Of a stretch of DNA of 64,000 bases, positions 1 to 8,112 are shown piece after piece (the stretch's first letter is position 1; every line of letters begins with the position of its first letter). Source of the DNA: Enterococcus avium ATCC 14025 (GTDB lineage: Bacteria; Bacillota; Bacilli; Lactobacillales; Enterococcaceae); contig NZ_KE136357.1 in NCBI RefSeq assembly GCF_000406965.1, forward strand, positions 426,244 through 490,243, given 5' to 3'. The notes under the pieces were generated by a model, which searched no databases, was not told where the DNA came from, and was given only the letters and a program-made list of their open reading frames with translations. The translations under genes and the position numbers were made by a program.

Positions 1-39
1 TGTTGATGGATTAGAGATTGTTTAAGTGGAGAGGAGAAA

Positions 40-192
40 ATGAAACAAATCAACCTAGCTACAACAATCATGTGCATGTTAGCTATCCCAGTTTTTTCAA
101 AATTTAGTATGCTGGCAGCTTATGGATACATCGGAATCTTTCTCCTAGCGATCGGATGGGAAAAGAAAAAGCCAGCCGAGGGGGCTGACTAA
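40..192 (+). CDS. Small membrane protein, prophage early region
   Basis: A 50-residue open frame with a good ribosome binding site (GGAGAGG, 31-36). Two hydrophobic stretches cover about residues 8-20 and 24-39, followed by a lysine-rich tail, so a small two-pass or hairpin membrane protein is likely. It is followed two bases later by the next small frame. I recognise no family. Confidence 0.5.
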   Translation: MKQINLATTIMCMLAIPVFSKFSMLAAYGYIGIFLLAIGWEKKKPAEGAD

Positions 193-193
193 G

Positions 194-310
194 ATGAATA
201 TTGGAGATTACATTTTAATTGTTGCAATTTCACTAACATTGGTTATAACAATTCCGATAATGGTCGATAACCATAAGACACTTAAGCGATTAAAAAGGAG
301 AAAGAAGTGA
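194..310 (+). CDS. Small single-pass membrane protein
   Basis: A 38-residue frame starting one base after the preceding stop, implying translational coupling. Residues about 6-24 are a transmembrane helix, followed by a strongly basic C-terminus (RLKRRKK), so N-out, C-in topology is likely. No family recognised. It ends just before the convergent minus-strand gene at 312. Confidence 0.45.
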   Translation: MNIGDYILIVAISLTLVITIPIMVDNHKTLKRLKRRKK

Positions 311-311
311 T

Positions 312-839
312 CTATTTAAGAGTTTTTACTATTGCATGAGCAGCGTTATTTATGGCTTTAGCCTCTTCAGAGCGATTTTTTGAAGTATCTTTTTGCCACA
401 TCATATCTGTAGTTTGACCAAAGTAAAGGTGAAAAATATCTTTATAAGTTTTCCCCTGAGTATCTGAATAAGTAATCTGAACTATTACGTTTCCTCTAAA
501 GTCAGGTTCAACCGCAGTGGAAAATTTCTGGTTTGGCGCTATTGACCCGCCAACTAAAGATTTCATTTGACGATTTCTGTTTACTTGGTCTTCTTCAAGA
601 CCTTCAAACGTAAGCTTAGATATAGTGGCCATTGTATTTCCAAAATTTTTTAAAACTAAGTACTTTGCAAAAAATGTTGTATCTATTATATCCACATATG
701 CAGATACATACGGCCTGTTAGATTCTTCTATAGTTTTTTCTGTTAATTTAATTGATCTATTCGATTGAACAATTGAAATGACAGACACAATAAGAGTAAG
801 GCAAATAGCAATAACTTGAATCCAATCAGAAGATTTCAT
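312..839 (-). CDS. Membrane-anchored prophage protein of unknown function
   Basis: A 175-residue protein with one N-terminal transmembrane segment (about residues 8-26) and a mostly beta-rich soluble remainder. It is read against the surrounding early genes and has its own extended -10 promoter (TGATATAAT, 865-873 minus). A singly transcribed, membrane-bound gene in this position is typical of a lysogenic-conversion 'moron', but no function can be assigned. Confidence 0.7.
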   Translation of the reverse strand: MKSSDWIQVIAICLTLIVSVISIVQSNRSIKLTEKTIEESNRPYVSAYVDIIDTTFFAKYLVLKNFGNTMATISKLTFEGLEEDQVNRNRQMKSLVGGSIAPNQKFSTAVEPDFRGNVIVQITYSDTQGKTYKDIFHLYFGQTTDMMWQKDTSKNRSEEAKAINNAAHAIVKTLK

Positions 840-864
840 AATTCCACCATCCAGTTTTTAAACC

Positions 865-873
865 ATTATATCA
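865..873 (-). promoter_or_regulatory. Extended -10 promoter of the 312-839 gene
   Basis: On the minus strand the sequence reads TGATATAAT, a perfect -10 box with the TGn extension, about 25 bases upstream of the start codon. No good -35 is seen, as is usual with extended -10 promoters. Confidence 0.6.
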
Positions 874-892
874 AATTGAAAGGGGTGAGAAG

Positions 893-1036
893 ATGAGTTA
901 TGAGGAACACATAAAGCTAATGGAAAAAGCAAATAGAGAATATTATAACTATCATGAGTCCATTTTGTTAGCAAAGCAAATTATCGAAAAACAAAAAAAG
1001 GCTCACTACGCCGACAAGCAATTAGTGAGCAAATGA
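893..1036 (+). CDS. Small hypothetical phage protein
   Basis: A 47-residue frame with an AAGGGGTGAGA ribosome binding site. Charged and helical, with no membrane segment. It sits between the divergent membrane gene and the next early gene. No family recognised. Confidence 0.5.
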   Translation: MSYEEHIKLMEKANREYYNYHESILLAKQIIEKQKKAHYADKQLVSK

Positions 1037-1064
1037 AAAAATATATTTCTAAGGAGAGAATAAC

Positions 1065-1394
1065 ATGATTAACGAAAAAATTCAAAATTTATTGAAAGAA
1101 CTACAACGGGAATGTGAAAAGGAAGGTGTATCAGCACTTTGTACACTCCATAAAGAAGCGAATATTTTACAACTGCTTGTTGGTGGATTACCCGATGTAG
1201 CTGCACTCTTAGCGATTCAAGAAAGTGAATTAGACAACAAGTTACTGGTTCCCGTGAAACTATTAAGGAATGCAGGATTAGAGGCATTGGGGATGGAAAC
1301 GGGGAAAACTATGCCCGATCATACCTTTGTTCTTAATGATGTAAACGATATTCCAGATGTCCTTGAACGTATTAGGAAAGGTGAATTCGAATGA
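1065..1394 (+). CDS. Hypothetical phage early protein
   Basis: 109 residues, start supported by AAGGAGAG 9 bases upstream. Soluble, with a helical N-terminus and two cysteines near residues 17 and 26. It overlaps the following small frame by 4 bases (ATGA), so it is co-translated with it. I do not recognise a domain. Confidence 0.7.
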   Translation: MINEKIQNLLKELQRECEKEGVSALCTLHKEANILQLLVGGLPDVAALLAIQESELDNKLLVPVKLLRNAGLEALGMETGKTMPDHTFVLNDVNDIPDVLERIRKGEFE

Positions 1395-1501
1395 GTTTCG
1401 ATTATGACACTGCAATGGCTGATCCTGATAACCACGTTTTCATAAATGTTACTCAATCAGGGGCAGAAGATAAGCCCGAAAGTATGGAGGGATGGAATTG
1501 A
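1391..1501 (+). CDS. Small coupled phage protein
   Basis: A 36-residue acidic frame that begins inside the stop of the preceding gene and overlaps the start of the Gam-like gene by 10 bases. The tight overlaps on both sides are the main support. No family recognised. Confidence 0.5.
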   Translation: MSFDYDTAMADPDNHVFINVTQSGAEDKPESMEGWN

Positions 1502-2061
1502 ACGCCTTAGAAAAATATGAACTCGAAGAGTTAGAAGCAAGTGAGGTTCTAAAAGATGAGTCGCACGGTTGGAAAATTGATAGTTTAGAAAGTGCCGATT
1601 GGGCATTTAGAAAAATCGCTGCTTTAAAAAAAGCGAATAAGGAAATCTATCAGCTTGCCGATAAAGAACGTGAACGTATTGCTGAATGGGAAACAAAGGA
1701 AACGCAAAGTAACCAAGATAGCATTGATTTTTTTGAACATAAATTAGCAGACTATCTGCGTGAGCTACGGAAAAACGATCCAAAGGTAAAAATCAAAACA
1801 CCGCATGGAACGGTAAACACGCGTAAACAAGCAGATTTATGGGAATATCGCGCTGATGCGGTAGACACTTTAAAAAAATTAGGACTCACTGAATTTATAA
1901 AAGTGACAGAAACTGTAAACAAAGCAGATTTTAAGAAAGCTGTTCAAGTTCTAGAAGATGGGCGTGTAATAAGCCCTGACGGTGAATTGATCGAATGCGT
2001 AAAAGTTATTCCGCAAGGTGAAAAAGTCATCGTGAAGTCTAATGGTGATAAGTCAAGATGA
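1492..2061 (+). CDS. Host-nuclease inhibitor Gam-like protein, C-terminus altered by IS insertion
   Basis: The 189-residue frame has the composition and layout of Mu Gam-like proteins: long charged helices in residues 1-100, then a compact basic region. Gam proteins bind duplex DNA ends and protect phage DNA from host exonucleases. It leads the recombination module (Sak4-like ATPase and DUF669 protein follow). The last codons, after about 2040, come from the IS110 element, so the native tail is replaced by a short run ending at 2061. Joining 2040 to 3707 gives an uninterrupted frame to 3784, suggesting what the gene was before insertion. The core looks intact and may still work. Confidence 0.75.
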   Translation: MELNALEKYELEELEASEVLKDESHGWKIDSLESADWAFRKIAALKKANKEIYQLADKERERIAEWETKETQSNQDSIDFFEHKLADYLRELRKNDPKVKIKTPHGTVNTRKQADLWEYRADAVDTLKKLGLTEFIKVTETVNKADFKKAVQVLEDGRVISPDGELIECVKVIPQGEKVIVKSNGDKSR

Positions 2062-2170
2062 AATTTGAGATTATTTTTATTGAATAGACTATTTTGAAGC
2101 GCACTGAACTAAACCCGACTAAAATCAATTTTTTTCGGGCGTTTCAAGGATTTGCGTCAATAACAAATTG

Positions 2171-3421
2171 TTATTTATCTATCACGCTCCTTGGTGGCGT
2201 GTAGAGTTGATGGTTACGTAGTAGCGTATCCACCAAACGCGTAAATTTTCTTGCGGTTAAGACGAGTGCTCGTTTGTGTTGGTGTTTAGGTACCTCTTTA
2301 TACTTGCTTTGATAAAAAGCTTTATATTCAGGAAGATAATTTTTTACTGAGTTGGCAGCTTCAACTAAGTAATAACGAAAATATCGATTCCCTTGCTTGG
2401 TCAGAGGTGTATTTTGAGACTGATAGTTTCCAGATTGTTTAACTTTCCAACTTAATCCAGCGTACTTCGCCAATTTTGTTTGATCTTCAAATCGTTCGAT
2501 TTGACCAATTTCAGCGATCAAACCAGCAGCGTAGACTTTTCCAATTCCTGGAATACTGGTTAAACATTGATATTCTGGAATGACTATAACTAATTGTTCA
2601 ATTGCTTTATCCAGCTCTTTGATATTCTTTTCAAGAGCCCGCATTTCACAAACAAGAACGCCCAGAACAATATCAATAGATTCTTGGGCTACAGTGCCTA
2701 AGCGATAGCTTGATCTGATGGCTCGTTGAATAGCCTTGGCAATTTTCTCGGGTTGTTTGAAACGACCTCTTCCTTTTTCTTGGATTAAGTCACTGAAAGC
2801 TTCCAAAGGAAGCTCAGCCAGTTCATCTAACGTGAAGTCTTCTGTCATTAGAGAAATCACTGTAGCACTAAAAAGACTAGTAGATTCGTCTTTCATTTCA
2901 CGAACAAGTGTGTTGCATTTGTACGTTAGATTTTCAAGAAAGTGTTGCTTTGTACGAGTTAGTTGCTTAATTAATTGATAACGAGTTCGGGTCAGACGCT
3001 GTAACGCCATGTATTTTTCTTCTTTAATAGGAGACGTGGTAAAACGTTGAATGCGTAGAAAGTCAGCAATTCTTAGCGCGTCATTACGATCTGTTTTGTC
3101 TTCATCAAACATGCGTCTAAATTGTTTAATTCGAAAAGGATTTTCGATAGTTACAAGCGTATTGAGCTTTTTTAGTTCCTCGTCTTCATGAAAAAACATT
3201 GAAGGATGGAAACTGTACATGGACGTTGATTCCATGCCAATTATAATTTGATCAAATAGGTAATTCTCATTGAACTCAAGAATCATTTCTCGTGTTAATG
3301 AAGCACCTTCAATGTCATTGGAGACTGAGATTTCAGACAATGTAGACAACTGATCGTCGTCAGTTAGGAAACAGACATCTAACTTTTCAGAACTAACGTC
3401 AATACCGACAAATAATTTCAT
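2171..3421 (-). CDS. IS110-family DEDD transposase
   Basis: 416 residues, the normal size. The N-terminal RuvC-like DEDD domain shows D9 in GIDVSSEKLD, a glutamate in GMESTS and the DKTDRNDA motif. The C-terminal IS116/IS110/IS902 domain has the SIPGIG helix-hairpin-helix and a KYAGLSW...QSGN region with the likely catalytic serine. The start is taken at MKLFVG, with AAAGGAGG 8 bases upstream; an upstream in-frame extension of 28 codons is ignored because it covers that site. Copy 2 is a clear homologue but diverged, most strongly in residues 20-130. These enzymes are guided by an element-encoded bridge RNA. Confidence 0.9.
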   Translation of the reverse strand: MKLFVGIDVSSEKLDVCFLTDDDQLSTLSEISVSNDIEGASLTREMILEFNENYLFDQIIIGMESTSMYSFHPSMFFHEDEELKKLNTLVTIENPFRIKQFRRMFDEDKTDRNDALRIADFLRIQRFTTSPIKEEKYMALQRLTRTRYQLIKQLTRTKQHFLENLTYKCNTLVREMKDESTSLFSATVISLMTEDFTLDELAELPLEAFSDLIQEKGRGRFKQPEKIAKAIQRAIRSSYRLGTVAQESIDIVLGVLVCEMRALEKNIKELDKAIEQLVIVIPEYQCLTSIPGIGKVYAAGLIAEIGQIERFEDQTKLAKYAGLSWKVKQSGNYQSQNTPLTKQGNRYFRYYLVEAANSVKNYLPEYKAFYQSKYKEVPKHQHKRALVLTARKFTRLVDTLLRNHQLYTPPRSVIDK

Positions 3422-3429
3422 GGAAGAAG

Positions 3430-3706
3430 GACCTCCTTTCGATCTAAATTTTGGAAAATGCTTCGATACTGTGGGATTTCCCAGAAGCTCACTGTGTAAC
3501 CACAACCTCGCCTAATAGAATACGGTGATAAAAGAGCTAGAAGCTGCCTTCCAAACTACTATCTGAAAGTCTAGTCCATTATCGAAACAGCTAATGAGTT
3601 GGTAGTGATAACAGTGGTTCGGGTAACAGACTTTGCAAGGTAGACAAAGCTACAGGAGGGCATAGCAAATTCCCGTTGGATCCTTTCCATGAATCCATTG
3701 TACTCT
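3430..3706 (-). ncRNA. Candidate IS110 bridge-RNA region
   Basis: About 280 non-coding bases lie between the element end and the transposase start, upstream on the transposase strand, where IS110-group elements encode the bridge RNA. The matching region of copy 2 keeps a GGTTCGGGTnACAGACTTT block (3617-3634 here) although the rest has diverged. On the minus strand it contains AAAGTCT, resembling the AAGTCT target flank. Structure was not computed. Confidence 0.4.
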
Positions 3707-3828
3707 GAGAAATCACACAATAACGAAACAAATTCCGCAAGGAATGTGTTATTCAATAAATTTTTCGATTCAGAAGCATTTTGATTAAAAAGTATTAGAC
3801 AAAAACTATTTTACGAGGAGGGCTAGCA

Positions 3829-4509
3829 ATGAAATTTTATCCAAATGGTTCTGTGCCTGAACAAGCGAATATGTACTTTGTTTATGGTGATGGTGGAACT
3901 GGTAAAACGTCACTCGCAAAACAATTTGAAGGAAATAAAATGCTTTTTAGCTTCGATTTATCAACGAATGTTATTCGAGAAGCTAAAGATATATCTGTCG
4001 TTCAACTCGAAAGCCAAGATGCACCGAATATTCAAGCGTTAGTAACTAAATGGGTCTATAACGCATTAATTAAGCCGGAATACGAGGTTATTATTTTAGA
4101 CAACGTAACAGCGTTACAAAATTTAGTACTGGAAAATATTGATGGGGCATCGAAAGATGGCCGACAAAATTATCAAAAGTTGCAACTGTGGTTCAGACAG
4201 TTAGGAACACGTCTAAGAGAAAGTAATAAAACAGTTTATGCAACAGCACATCAAATTGATAACGGAATTGCTGGATTAGACGGTAAAGGACGATTTAGTC
4301 CAGATATGAACGAGAAGACGTTTAATGCTTTTACATCAATGTTTGATGTGGTAGGACGCATTTACATTGATGGTGGTAAACGATTGATCGATTTAGATCC
4401 TGAGAATGGGAATCATGCTAAAAACAGGCTTGATGAGCGCAAGCTAGTTGAAGCAAGTGAGTTGATAATAAATAACAATATCGAAGAGAAAGAAGAGAAG
4501 AAAAAATGA
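3829..4509 (+). CDS. Phage AAA/RecA-like ATPase, Sak4-type single-strand annealing/recombination protein
   Basis: 226 residues with a Walker A motif GDGGTGKTS at residues 20-28 and a hydrophobic Walker B ending in D near VIILD. This is the 'phage nucleotide-binding protein' family (AAA_24), which includes Sak4 recombinases. Such proteins act on single-stranded DNA with an SSB partner, and the next gene is that partner type. Ribosome binding site GAGGAGGG; 4-base overlap with the next gene. The C-terminus is a charged KEEKEEKK-like tail. Annealing activity itself is inferred from the family and context. Confidence 0.85.
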   Translation: MKFYPNGSVPEQANMYFVYGDGGTGKTSLAKQFEGNKMLFSFDLSTNVIREAKDISVVQLESQDAPNIQALVTKWVYNALIKPEYEVIILDNVTALQNLVLENIDGASKDGRQNYQKLQLWFRQLGTRLRESNKTVYATAHQIDNGIAGLDGKGRFSPDMNEKTFNAFTSMFDVVGRIYIDGGKRLIDLDPENGNHAKNRLDERKLVEASELIINNNIEEKEEKKK

Positions 4510-5123
4510 CGCTATTTATAACAGATTCTAAAAATGTATTTGGTAAATCAGTCAGTGAAGCAGGAAGCTACAACGTTAGAATTCTCGAAGATTCAGAACA
4601 TAAGTTAACTAACAATACATTTAATGACATGGCCGTTTTAAATTATGAAGTTGTAGACGGTAAATATGCTGGTGGGAAAATCTTATACAACAACATAGTA
4701 TGGGATAAAAAAGATGTCGAATTATCTGCTAAACGATTTAACACGTTATTAGCCGCGATTGGAGTTCCGGATGGTACACCAATTCAAAGTATTGAACAAT
4801 TAGTTGAAGCAGTAAAAAACAGAAAGCTAAATATAACTGTTGAGTGGAAGCAAAGTGACTATAACAAAAAATGGAATTTGGAAGTTAAGTCATATAAACC
4901 AACTGATCCAGAAGGAAGCAAGCCAAACGGTGTTGAACGTCCGTCTGAGCAACAAATGAACGCACATAGACAAGATGAGATTGATCAAGCTGCAAATATG
5001 ATTGCCCATAATAACACGTTCCAAGACTCACTCCCTGGGGTTGATCCAGTTAGAGATACAAGAAGTTTTGCAAATGGTGGTTTTAATAGCATTGATATAG
5101 CTGCAGACGATCTCCCATTTTAA
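4506..5123 (+). CDS. DUF669 family phage SSB-like protein
   Basis: 205 residues matching the DUF669 pattern, with an OB-like N-terminal half (conserved YNVRILEDSE and YNNIVWDKKDV regions) and a low-complexity C-terminal third. The last residues, DDLPF, copy the acidic tip of bacterial SSB (DDIPF), which recruits host replication and repair enzymes. Coupled by 4 bases to the Sak4-like ATPase. The role as ssDNA-binding partner is an inference from family, tail and context. Confidence 0.8.
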   Translation: MTLFITDSKNVFGKSVSEAGSYNVRILEDSEHKLTNNTFNDMAVLNYEVVDGKYAGGKILYNNIVWDKKDVELSAKRFNTLLAAIGVPDGTPIQSIEQLVEAVKNRKLNITVEWKQSDYNKKWNLEVKSYKPTDPEGSKPNGVERPSEQQMNAHRQDEIDQAANMIAHNNTFQDSLPGVDPVRDTRSFANGGFNSIDIAADDLPF

Positions 5124-5133
5124 GAGGGATTAA

Positions 5134-5865
5134 ATGAATTATCCATTTAAAATGCTTAACTACGATGAAACAAATCGGGTAATGACTGTTCAATTGTTTG
5201 AATCACTGGATATAGAGCGGTTAATCAAACTATTCTCTGGTGATTTAAACAACGTGAACGGTGGAGTGTTTATTCCCGATCCTAGAGGATTTACTGTGCA
5301 ACAGCGTAAGCTCTATTGGGCGTTGCTAGGTGATATTTATAGATGGTCTGGTACTGGTACAGGTCAATTAGACAGCTATTTCAAGGAATCCTATGCAATG
5401 AAATATTTCACCGAGATTAGCATTGCCGACTGTTCTGATGCCACCGTAAGCGAAGTAAACAACCTCTTAGAAATGGTTATTGATTTTATGTTTGAGTGGA
5501 ATGTGCCATTTCCAAAGTCTTACGAATTGTTGCCACGAAAGGAACAGTATTACTTCTATCTCTGTTGTAAGCATCGTAAATGCGTGATTTGTGGGCAATC
5601 ACATGCAGATATACACCATTTGATAGCTGTAGGAAATAGAAAAAGGAGTCAAGTTGATCATCGGAAGTTGCCGTTGACAGCATTATGCAGAAGGCACCAT
5701 ATGATGATTCATACATTAGGACTTACCGAATTCATGACTCGATTTGAAATCCATCCAGTGTATCTAAATAATGAAGAATTAATCAGAATCGGGATCATGA
5801 ATGGAAAACAAATTAAGGAATTAGATGAGCAATTCAAATTCGAAGGCGGTGAAGCGAATGTCTGA
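5134..5865 (+). CDS. Putative HNH nuclease (HNHc_6 type)
   Basis: 243 residues. The C-terminal half has a CVICG...DIHHL...LCRRHHMMIH arrangement, a zinc-finger-like HNH fold with the HH catalytic pair near residue 162 and a second HxxxH near residue 190. The N-terminal 130 residues are a family-specific extension. These nucleases are common beside phage single-strand annealing proteins and replication organizers. GAGGG ribosome binding site; overlaps the next gene by 8 bases. Confidence 0.8.
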   Translation: MNYPFKMLNYDETNRVMTVQLFESLDIERLIKLFSGDLNNVNGGVFIPDPRGFTVQQRKLYWALLGDIYRWSGTGTGQLDSYFKESYAMKYFTEISIADCSDATVSEVNNLLEMVIDFMFEWNVPFPKSYELLPRKEQYYFYLCCKHRKCVICGQSHADIHHLIAVGNRKRSQVDHRKLPLTALCRRHHMMIHTLGLTEFMTRFEIHPVYLNNEELIRIGIMNGKQIKELDEQFKFEGGEANV

Positions 5866-6781
5866 TAAAGGCTGGATAGCTCTTCATCGAAATATCCGTG
5901 ATCATTGGGTATACCAAGAAAAAAGAGTATTTTCAAAATATGAAGCTTGGCTTGATCTGCTAATGGATGCCAATCACCAAGACAATAAATTTGTATTTGA
6001 TGGAAAATTGGTTGAAGTTGAACGCGGTCAAAAAGTGACGTCGATCCGACAATTGTCAGAAAGATGGGGCTGGTCCAGGACGAAAGTGACTGATTTTCTA
6101 ACCCTGCTGGAGAAAGACAAAATGTTGGTTAGAAAAAGTGACAGTAAAAAGACAGTTCTAACCATTGTCAATTATGACATTTACCAAAATCAGGAACAAG
6201 AAAAAAGCCACTCAAATGACACTGAAAAGCCGCAGAAAAGCACAAACAACAATGTTAAAACAATGAGTAACAATGAGAACAATAAAACATCGTCGTCAAC
6301 ACGCAAAAAGCGCGTGTATGACCCTGACTCAATATATTTCATTCTTGCAGAAAAGTTATCCAAACAGATTTGTCAGAATCAGGAAATCAAAGAGCCGAAT
6401 TTAAATCGTTGGGCCGACGATATTCGGAAAATGATCGAGATCGACAAGCGGACCGAAAGCCAAGTAAGCAACATGATAGATTGGGCAACAAGTGATCCGT
6501 TCTGGTCAGCGGTTATTTTGTCCGCAAAAAAATTGCGTGATAAATACGATACGATGGCTGCGCAAGCAAATCGTGATTACAAAACGCAAACCAGCGTCAA
6601 CAACAGCAGATCGTCGAAAAAACAAGCTACAAACTACGGAAAAACACTGTACACGTATTACGAGCAGGAACTCCGCTTTTCGCCCAATATGGCGTTCGAT
6701 GAATATGTCAGAAAAAAACGATTGAATGAACGTGACCGACAAGCTTTAGAACAATACATTCACAGCCTGGAGGAGCGATAG
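5858..6781 (+). CDS. Phage replisome organizer / DnaD-like replication initiation protein
   Basis: 307 residues from the ATG at 5858, chosen over an upstream ATG at 5825 because it has a GGCGGTGAAG site and overlaps the previous stop by only 8 bases. Residues 1-110 are the phage replisome-organizer N-terminal winged helix (GWIALHRNIRDHW, SIRQLSERWGWSRTKV). A polar linker (about 120-155) leads to a helical C-terminal part. Expected to bind the phage origin and help load host DnaC/DnaI and helicase. No separate helicase loader is visible downstream. Confidence 0.8.
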   Translation: MSDKGWIALHRNIRDHWVYQEKRVFSKYEAWLDLLMDANHQDNKFVFDGKLVEVERGQKVTSIRQLSERWGWSRTKVTDFLTLLEKDKMLVRKSDSKKTVLTIVNYDIYQNQEQEKSHSNDTEKPQKSTNNNVKTMSNNENNKTSSSTRKKRVYDPDSIYFILAEKLSKQICQNQEIKEPNLNRWADDIRKMIEIDKRTESQVSNMIDWATSDPFWSAVILSAKKLRDKYDTMAAQANRDYKTQTSVNNSRSSKKQATNYGKTLYTYYEQELRFSPNMAFDEYVRKKRLNERDRQALEQYIHSLEER

Positions 6782-6782
6782 A

Positions 6783-7067
6783 ATGACTGATTTAGAATTA
6801 GCAGACGCAATCACTTCGTTGTTACCCGATGACTATCGAGAAAAGTTGAGGGGAACACTAGAACGCTTTGAAAAGACCATGGAGCAAACGAAACTAGACA
6901 CCAAAGAATCGAACGAATGTTTTTGTCGATACATGGAGATTTATTGGCTAGCGGTTTATAACGGGCGATACGAATACAGTGCGTTGCAAAAGCTAGAGTA
7001 TTCCGAATGGCGCAAACGTGCAAAAGAGATGCTACAAAGATTGCAACGTAAGGCGGTGACCGCATGA
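6783..7067 (+). CDS. Hypothetical phage protein
   Basis: 94 residues, helical and charged, starting one base after the replisome-organizer stop and overlapping the next gene by 4 bases. GGAGGAGCG ribosome binding site. No family recognised; position suggests a small replication accessory protein. Confidence 0.65.
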   Translation: MTDLELADAITSLLPDDYREKLRGTLERFEKTMEQTKLDTKESNECFCRYMEIYWLAVYNGRYEYSALQKLEYSEWRKRAKEMLQRLQRKAVTA

Positions 7068-7420
7068 GGCGTAAGAAAACACCAGAACAACGACAGGCTA
7101 GACGTGAACTTTTTATGCTAACTGACGAGGAACTAAATCCAGAGTGGTTCAATGATCCAGAAAAAGTAAAACGTCGGGACGAATTGCTGGGAATTATCGA
7201 ATATCGTGAACCGGTTGTAATGAGCGACGATGAAAAGTATCAACGCTATTTAGATAAACGCCCAGGTTTAGAGGCTGCTGTCGTAAAGATGTTGCTTGAA
7301 AAGAAGTTAAGCAAAGAAATCCGAGACGAATTAAAAATGGATTTTAAAGTGATCGCATTTTGTCGGAGGAAATACAATTTGAATCCGAAAATACGTACGA
7401 AAAGAGTTAGGAGAACATGA
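7064..7420 (+). CDS. Hypothetical phage protein with C-terminal HTH-like segment
   Basis: 118 residues, basic at both ends. The segment about residues 78-108 (LLEKKLSKEIRDELKMDFKV) resembles a helix-turn-helix. Coupled by 4-base overlaps to genes on both sides. Function not known; DNA binding is a weak inference. Confidence 0.65.
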   Translation: MRRKKTPEQRQARRELFMLTDEELNPEWFNDPEKVKRRDELLGIIEYREPVVMSDDEKYQRYLDKRPGLEAAVVKMLLEKKLSKEIRDELKMDFKVIAFCRRKYNLNPKIRTKRVRRT

Positions 7421-7728
7421 TGGACGAACTAATACAAATGATCGAAGAGTGGTCGAAAGAACGCGGAATCAATAAAGCAGATCCTCAAAAACAGATGCTA
7501 AAAGTCTACGAGGAAATCGGCGAGGTTTCCGCTGCTGTTGTCAGAGACGATAAAGACGCATTGGGAGATGCTATAGGCGATTCGGTGATAACATTACTCA
7601 ATCTAGCTTTGCAAAGCGATATGAGCCTGTACGAGTGTTTGATGCACGCATATGGTGAGATACAAGGACGAGACGGGAAAATGATCAACGGGATGTTTGT
7701 AAAGTCTGAGGACTTGAAGATTGGATAG
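7417..7728 (+). CDS. MazG-like nucleotide pyrophosphohydrolase
   Basis: 103 residues with the all-alpha NTP pyrophosphatase signature: EEIGEV near residue 28 and GDAIGDSVITLL near residue 50, giving the metal-binding E and D residues. The family hydrolyses (d)NTPs to monophosphates; phage members adjust nucleotide or (p)ppGpp pools. Two start codons are adjacent (7417, 7420); the first has the better distance to TAGGAG. Confidence 0.8.
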   Translation: MMDELIQMIEEWSKERGINKADPQKQMLKVYEEIGEVSAAVVRDDKDALGDAIGDSVITLLNLALQSDMSLYECLMHAYGEIQGRDGKMINGMFVKSEDLKIG

Positions 7729-7889
7729 TTCTGCTTAGAAGGGATTCAATACTTCTTAAATATTATATGGGGTTTACTACCCATTAGTTTTCTGTTGTTC
7801 GGCGGGAAGTGGAGTATTGGTAATTTTATTGAGCTAAACATGTCATCGTTTCTATGGAATAGTAAGAGAGCATACAAGGAGGACGGCGA

Positions 7890-8057
7890 ATGAAAGATCA
7901 AGTCTCAATTCCAGAGGTGAGAGAGGCTATTAAAAGAGTCAAAGATATTACACCAGTGATGAATAGAACTGAATTTCTTCAATTGATTGCATTATACAAA
8001 CGTGTTTTAGAACGATATGAAAAAGAGGAATATCTAAACGGGTTGCCAGAAGAATAA
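7890..8057 (+). CDS. Small hypothetical phage protein
   Basis: 55 residues, start supported by AAGGAGG 7 bases upstream. Helical and charged. The 160 bases before it contain no other gene. It ends just before the bidirectional terminator shared with the minus-strand HdeD-like gene. Confidence 0.6.
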   Translation: MKDQVSIPEVREAIKRVKDITPVMNRTEFLQLIALYKRVLERYEKEEYLNGLPEE

Positions 8058-8084
8058 TAGTTCCGGTAACCACGCCTATCATAT

Positions 8085-8112
8085 AAAAATAGAGGCAGAA
8101 GCCTCTATTTTA
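8085..8112. terminator. Bidirectional terminator between convergent genes
   Basis: AAAATAGAGGC and GCCTCTATTTT form an 11-bp stem with flanking A and T runs on both sides, so it can stop the plus-strand small gene and the minus-strand HdeD-like gene. Confidence 0.85.

Larger units (their letters stand above)
2041..3706 (-). mobile_element. IS110-family insertion sequence, copy 1
   Basis: A 1666-bp element carrying one DEDD transposase on the minus strand. Limits come from comparison with copy 2 (30084-31750): both begin after AAGTCT, share the first bases A[A/G]TGGT[G/A]ATAAGTCAAGAT, and both right ends reach a CT dinucleotide giving 1666 and 1667 bp. As usual for IS110 there are no clear terminal inverted repeats and no target duplication. 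Edges are inferred, good to a few bases if the CT core is right. Confidence 0.7.

Noticed and set aside
2-25. End of a gene at the very left of the window (…VDGLEIV-stop)
   Set aside because: Only eight codons are visible; nothing shows that they are coding.
3571-3756. 61-codon minus-strand frame upstream of IS transposase 1
   Set aside because: It lies in the presumed bridge-RNA region, is not conserved in copy 2 and has no ribosome binding site.
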